Shown here piece by piece: positions 60,414 through 64,000 of a stretch of 64,000 nt of DNA. Location of the stretch: NCBI RefSeq assembly GCF_036250675.1, contig NZ_CP109592.1, positions 2,728,001 to 2,792,000 on the forward strand, read 5' to 3'. The notes under the pieces were generated by a model that was not told the origin of the DNA, ran no database searches, and worked only from the letters and a program-made list of their open reading frames with translations. Position 1 is the first letter of the stretch, and the number at the start of each line of letters is the position of its first letter. Made by a program: the position numbers and the translations under genes. The DNA is from Streptomyces sp. NBC_01689. Its GTDB lineage: Bacteria; Actinomycetota; Actinomycetes; Streptomycetales; Streptomycetaceae.

Positions 60414-61049
60414 TCAGACCTCCGCCGACGTCCCGGGCGCGAGCCGCAGATGCTCGGCGCCTCCCAGCGCGCCGATCTGATGGTCGTAGATCGGGCGGGC
60501 GAGGTCCGTGATGAGGGCGTCGTGGATGTCGTACGCGCGCTGGGGCTTGACCTCGCGGACGTACTCGATCACCTCGGAGATCTTGTTCCACGGGGCCATC
60601 ACCGGGAGCATCAGCGTCTCGACCGGCCGGTCGGGGACGGTGAGCGCGTCGCCCGGGTGGAAGACCCGGCCCCCGTCGACGAGGTAGCCGACGTTCGTGA
60701 TGCGCGGGATGTCCGGGTGGATCACGGCGTGCAGCTCGCCGTGGACCTGGACGTCGAAGCCCGCGGCGGTGAACGTGTCGCCGTGGCCGACGGTGTGCAC
60801 CCGGCCCGGGTAGGCGGCGGAGAGCCGGTCCGCGACCGATTTCAGGGTCCAGACCTCGGTCCCGGGGCGGGATTCCAGGCCGGCCCGCAACCGCTCCTCG
60901 TCGAAGTGGTCGGCGTGCTCGTGCGTGATCAGGATCGCGTCCGCGCCGACGGCCGCGTCCTCCTCGCTGAAGGCACCGGGGTCGATGACGAGCGTGCGCC
61001 CGTCCTTCTCCAGACGGATGCAGGCATGCGACTTCTTCGTGAGCTTCAT
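60414..61049 (-). CDS. MBL-fold metal-dependent hydrolase (UlaG-like)
   Basis: 211 residues. TLVIDPGAFSEED and ILITHEHADHFDEERL give the HxHxDH zinc motif; GHGDTF, ELHAVIHPDIP and FHPGDALTVP follow in the order of the UlaG/YcbX-type lactonase-like group. Substrate unknown. ATG 61049. 66 bp separate it from the PcaL fusion; same strand as xth. Confidence 0.87.
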   Translation of the reverse strand: MKLTKKSHACIRLEKDGRTLVIDPGAFSEEDAAVGADAILITHEHADHFDEERLRAGLESRPGTEVWTLKSVADRLSAAYPGRVHTVGHGDTFTAAGFDVQVHGELHAVIHPDIPRITNVGYLVDGGRVFHPGDALTVPDRPVETLMLPVMAPWNKISEVIEYVREVKPQRAYDIHDALITDLARPIYDHQIGALGGAEHLRLAPGTSAEV

Positions 61050-61114
61050 GATTCCATCCTGCCCCCGCCGGGCGCCCCGGGGCCTGTCCGGCCCCGCTCA
61101 CCCCGTGCGGACGA

Positions 61115-62413
61115 TCACTCCTGCGGGGTGGTCTCCTCCCGGATCACCGCCTGGGCCACCCGGAACGCGCTGTTCGCGGCCGGGACGCCGCAGTACACCG
61201 CCGCCTGCAGGAGCACTTCCTTGATCTCGACCGGGGTCAGGCCGTTGCGGAGCGCGGCACGGGTGTGGAAGGCGAGCTCGTCGAGGTGGCCGCCCGCCAC
61301 CAGCGCGGTGAGCGTGACACAGCTGCGCGAGCGCCGGTCGAGACCCGGCCGGTCCCAGACCTCGCCCCAGGCGTAGCGGGTGACGAACTCCTGGAAGTCC
61401 CCGGAGAACGCGTCCGCCGAGGCCAGCGCCCGGTCGACGTGCGCGTCCCCGAGCACCTCGCGGCGTACCTTGATCCCCGCGTCGTACGGGTCGGGCCGGC
61501 CCATCATCTCGGGCTGGACCTGGACGGCGGGACCGATCTCGGCGACGGGCGCCGGCGGCGGGGGCGTGGTGAGGGCCGCCTTCACCGGGGCCGCCGGGAT
61601 CGCCACCTGGCCGGTCGACGAGTCGTAGGCGGGCTGCCAGGCCGTGGAGAAGTGCCGTACCAGCAGGTCGGTGACGGCGGCGGGCTGCTCCACGGGGACC
61701 AGGTGCGAGGCGCCGGGCACGACCGCGAGCCGGGCGTCCGGGATGCCGGCGACCAGGGTGCGGGCCTCGGCGGGCCCGGTGACCTGGTCGTCGGAGCCCA
61801 CCAGGACGAGGGCGGGGACGCCGATCCGGCCCAGTTCGGCCCGTACGTCGAACGCGGCGAGCGCCTCGCAGGCGGCGATGTAGCAGCCGGGGTCGGTGGT
61901 GCGGACCATCTGCACGGCCCACTCGGTGATGGCGGGCTGGGCCGCGGCGAAGCCGGCCGTGAACCAGCGTTCGGGAGAGGTGCGGGCGATCGGGTCGAGC
62001 CCGTTGGTCCGCACGATCACCCCGCGCTGGCGGAACTCGTCCGCGGATCCGAAGCGGGGTGAGGCGGCGATCACCGCGAGGGAGGCGATCCGCTCCGGGT
62101 GGCGCAGGGCCAGTTCGATCCCGAGGGCTCCGCTGAACGCGCATCCCGCGTAGCCGAAGCGCTGCACGCCGAGCGCGTCGAGGGTGACGAGCAGGCGCCC
62201 CGCGAGTTCGGTGAACGAACCCGCGGGATAGGCGGGGGCCCCGCCGTGGCCCGGCAGGTCGAAGCGGAAGATCCGCCAGTTCTTCGCCAGTTCCGGTATC
62301 TGCCGGTCCCACATGTGCCAGGTCGTGCCGAGCGAGGGGCCGAGGACGAGGACCGGGGCGTCCTCCGGCCCGTCCAAGCGGTATTGCAGGTGTTCAGGTG
62401 TCGTCGTGCTCAC
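61115..62413 (-). CDS. pcaL: Fused 3-oxoadipate enol-lactonase / 4-carboxymuconolactone decarboxylase (PcaL-type)
   Basis: 432 residues. Residues 1-255 form an alpha/beta hydrolase (PcaD): VLGPSLGTTWHMW, RFDLPGHGG, acid in GSDDQV and base in GASHLVPVEQP. About 305-430 is CMD (PcaC): DAGIKVRREVLGD, then RYAWGEVWDRPGL and HTRAALRNGLTPVEIKEVLL. At the nucleophile elbow the sequence is G90-C-A92-F-S94-G, so the expected Ser is Ala. The fusion does two late steps of the protocatechuate branch of the 3-oxoadipate pathway. GTG 62413; divergent from the AraC regulator. Confidence 0.88.
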   Translation of the reverse strand: MSTTTPEHLQYRLDGPEDAPVLVLGPSLGTTWHMWDRQIPELAKNWRIFRFDLPGHGGAPAYPAGSFTELAGRLLVTLDALGVQRFGYAGCAFSGALGIELALRHPERIASLAVIAASPRFGSADEFRQRGVIVRTNGLDPIARTSPERWFTAGFAAAQPAITEWAVQMVRTTDPGCYIAACEALAAFDVRAELGRIGVPALVLVGSDDQVTGPAEARTLVAGIPDARLAVVPGASHLVPVEQPAAVTDLLVRHFSTAWQPAYDSSTGQVAIPAAPVKAALTTPPPPAPVAEIGPAVQVQPEMMGRPDPYDAGIKVRREVLGDAHVDRALASADAFSGDFQEFVTRYAWGEVWDRPGLDRRSRSCVTLTALVAGGHLDELAFHTRAALRNGLTPVEIKEVLLQAAVYCGVPAANSAFRVAQAVIREETTPQE

Positions 62414-62423
62414 CCGTTCACGT

Positions 62424-62438
62424 TCCCACATCCCACAT
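62424..62438. promoter_or_regulatory. Direct repeat in the pcaL/araC divergent promoter
   Basis: TCCCACA(T) occurs at 62424 and 62431 with a 7-bp period, just upstream of the pcaL start. The divergent spacer (62414-62574) also holds TACCCT (62563-62568), the -10 of the leaderless AraC gene. It could be an AraC site; evidence is weak. Confidence 0.35.
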
Positions 62439-62574
62439 TTTCTCACGCCGGGGGATCGGGACGCCCGCCAAACCTCCTCACACCTTCGCGCCCCCTCGCA
62501 GGTCCTCCACGTCGGGCCGCGGCCGCCCTCCCCCGGCCCGGAGCGTCCGCGCGGAACGCCGTTACCCTGGTGGG

Positions 62575-63516
62575 ATGAGCAACGGGATGGGATCCGGCCC
62601 TGTTCTGTTCAGCACGGTCGGCCTCCCGGAGGGCCGGCGGGTCGCCCTGTGGGAGGCGCACAACGCGGCAGCCCTCATCGGCGTGCACTGCCGCTCGCTG
62701 CGCGACGACGCGCTGGAGGCGACGGAGATCAACCTCCAGTTGCCGCAGGTCCATCTGGCCCGGGTCGCGGGCAGTCCGCATGTCGTGGAACGGACCCGGT
62801 CGGTGGTCCGTCACCTGCCGTCCGAGGCGATCGCGTGCTACTTCGCGCTGGCCGGGGACGCCTTCTTCTACCACGACGACGGGGTGCGGGTGCTGCACCC
62901 GGGACAGCTGATCGTCTGCGACGCGGACCGGCCCTTCATACGGGGCTTCTCGCAGGGGCTGGAGGAGCTCGCGGTGAAGGTGCCCCGGCCGGTCTGGCGG
63001 GATCTCGGCGGACCGGAACTGTCTCAGCCCCTGGTCTTCGACGTCGCCGAAGGAGCCGCGCAGGCGAGGACCCTGGCCCGGATGGTCGACCGGGCGGTGC
63101 TGCCGGAGTCCTCCGAGGCCGTGGACGAGGACGTCGTGCTGGAGCTGCTCGGCAGCGTGGTGGGGGGCCGCCCGCCGACCACCGCGGCCGTGCACCTCGC
63201 GACGGCCCGCGCGTACATCGACGAGCATCTGACGGAGCAGGGGCTCTGCGCGGCGCACGTCGCCCGGGGGATCGGGATCAGCGAGCGGCATCTGTCACGG
63301 GTGTTCGCCCAGGGCGGCGAGAGCCTTCCGCGGTACCTCCTCGGCCGCCGTCTCGACCGCGCCCGCGCGATGCTCGCCGCGGGGCGGGCCGGTAGCGTGG
63401 CCGAGGCGGGGGCGGCCTGCGGTTTCGCCTCGGCCTCCTACTTCTCGCACCGGTTCAAGGAGCGGCACGGTGTGGGCGCCGCCGACGTCCTGCGGAGCGG
63501 ACGCGTCGAGGGGTGA
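62575..63516 (+). CDS. AraC-family transcriptional regulator
   Basis: 313 residues. An N-terminal cupin-like AraC_binding domain (about 15-190; FALAGDAFFYHDDGVRVLHP) is followed by two C-terminal helix-turn-helix motifs (LCAAHVARGIGISERHLSRV, then SVAEAGAACGFASASYFSHR). ATG 62575 is 6 nt after TACCCT (62563-62568): leaderless. Its place between pcaL and the intradiol dioxygenase gene suggests that it activates aromatic catabolism, in the manner of PobC/BenR-type AraC proteins. Confidence 0.9.
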   Translation: MSNGMGSGPVLFSTVGLPEGRRVALWEAHNAAALIGVHCRSLRDDALEATEINLQLPQVHLARVAGSPHVVERTRSVVRHLPSEAIACYFALAGDAFFYHDDGVRVLHPGQLIVCDADRPFIRGFSQGLEELAVKVPRPVWRDLGGPELSQPLVFDVAEGAAQARTLARMVDRAVLPESSEAVDEDVVLELLGSVVGGRPPTTAAVHLATARAYIDEHLTEQGLCAAHVARGIGISERHLSRVFAQGGESLPRYLLGRRLDRARAMLAAGRAGSVAEAGAACGFASASYFSHRFKERHGVGAADVLRSGRVEG

Positions 63517-63522
63517 AGGCGG

Positions 63523-63554
63523 ACCGCCCGCCGGCGGGGTCGCCGGCGGGCGGT
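63523..63554. terminator. 14-bp-stem hairpin terminator after araC
   Basis: ACCGCCCGCCGGCG, loop GGGT, CGCCGGCGGGCGGT: a perfect stem 6 nt after the AraC stop. The 148-bp gap to the dioxygenase 3' end shows no gene. Confidence 0.87.
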
Positions 63555-63664
63555 GGAAGGCGGTGGAGGGCGCCGCCCGCGGGGACCGCGACGGTGAGTC
63601 CCCGGACGACGGGTCCGGGACGGTGTGGTCCGGGCGGGACCCGGGACGGCGCGGTCCGGGGGCG

Positions 63665-64000
63665 TCAGGTGCCGTCGGGGGCGAGCACGATGTCGAACCG
63701 CACGCGGGACCAGGCACGGTCCGCGAGGTCGCGCCCGTCGGGGGTCGGGCTGCCGGGGGCCTGGGGGCGGAAGTCCTTGACGAGGGAGTCCTTCACGCCG
63801 AACACGGCGTCGCTGTCGAGGAGTTCGTCCCCCCGGACGAAGATGTGGGTGACGAGGGTCCGCAGCGCGGGGGCGCTGACCATGAAGTGCAGGTGCGAGG
63901 CGCGCATGGGTGACCGGCCGGTGGCCGCCAGGAGCTGCCCGACCGGGCCGTCGTGCGGGATGGCGTACGGGGTGGGGGTCAGTCCCCAGAAGCGGTAGCC
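63665..64000 (-). CDS. Intradiol ring-cleavage dioxygenase, C-terminal part (catechol/hydroxyquinol 1,2-type)
   Basis: The last 111 codons are in the window; the start lies past the right edge. [19 protein letters not shown], then [13 protein letters not shown], is the non-haem Fe(III) region of intradiol dioxygenases (His ligands in SHLHF and Tyr nearby), and [19 protein letters not shown] is conserved in hydroxyquinol and catechol 1,2-dioxygenases. It opens the aromatic ring to a muconate. The same strand as pcaL, with AraC between them on the other strand, marks an aromatic catabolic locus that continues outside the window. Confidence 0.85.
   Translation of the reverse strand, partial: GYRFWGLTPTPYAIPHDGPVGQLLAATGRSPMRASHLHFMVSAPALRTLVTHIFVRGDELLDSDAVFGVKDSLVKDFRPQAPGSPTPDGRDLADRAWSRVRFDIVLAPDGT

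Overview
The window looks like chromosomal DNA of a Streptomyces or a very close relative. GC content is very high with third codon positions almost always G or C, GTG starts are common, and several genes have a -10 hexamer 6-8 nt before the start codon (leaderless mRNAs). The gene set is also typical: GluABCD glutamate uptake, GPP34, DUF4232 and DUF3558 lipoproteins, a PucR regulator, an F420-type LLM oxidoreductase and BlaI/M56 pairs. No insertion sequence, integrase, phage gene or CRISPR array was seen.

Layout. 1-3.8 kb: two BlaI-type repressor loci with CTAC..GTAG operators, a PAP2 phosphatase, a flippase-like membrane protein and an M56 protease (cell-envelope stress). 3.8-6.8 kb: an alpha/beta hydrolase and an OmpR/HK two-component pair. 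6.8-12.5 kb: a GT2 / DUF2064 / methyltransferase operon facing a membrane molybdopterin oxidoreductase and its small membrane partner, then a large polytopic membrane protein. 12.5-17 kb: TetR, GPP34, and a LysR-centred group (muconolactone-isomerase-like protein, SDR, NTF2-like protein) that shares operators. 17-22.3 kb: secreted M1 peptidase, MarR, an MFS-Usp fusion and a macro-domain protein. 22.4-32.4 kb: phytoene-desaturase-like FAD enzyme, Tat-exported phospholipase C with a degenerate EEP-domain partner, inositol monophosphatase-like enzyme, gamma-glutamyltransferase, a tRNA-Gly-like small RNA with its own terminator, and a lamin-tail protein. 32.9-39.4 kb: lipoate ligase, DUF4232 lipoprotein with a NarL two-component system, AhpD-like protein with a methyltransferase, and a DUF3558 lipoprotein. 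39.4-48.4 kb: one-directional hydantoin/dihydropyrimidine catabolic cluster (NCS1 permease, F420-type LLM oxidoreductase, hydantoinase, two nitrilase-fold amidohydrolases, PucR, class III aminotransferase). 48.6-55.6 kb: a 738-residue disordered protein, secreted Ggt, a membrane-anchored unknown and a secreted CocE-type hydrolase. 55.6-58.9 kb: gluABCD. 59-64 kb: small unknown, exonuclease III, MBL hydrolase, and an aromatic-catabolism group (PcaL fusion, AraC regulator, intradiol dioxygenase running off the right edge).

Most notable points: the tRNA-like RNA at 31655-31724, which carries the main GlyRS identity elements but has G55 in its T-loop; a 24-bp operator repeated in opposite orientation ahead of the isomerase-like gene and the SDR; the deazaflavin-type oxidoreductase inside a reductive pyrimidine/hydantoin cluster; and the GT2-DUF2064-methyltransferase locus with a 145-bp convergent coding overlap. 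All family calls come from reading motifs; no database search was run.
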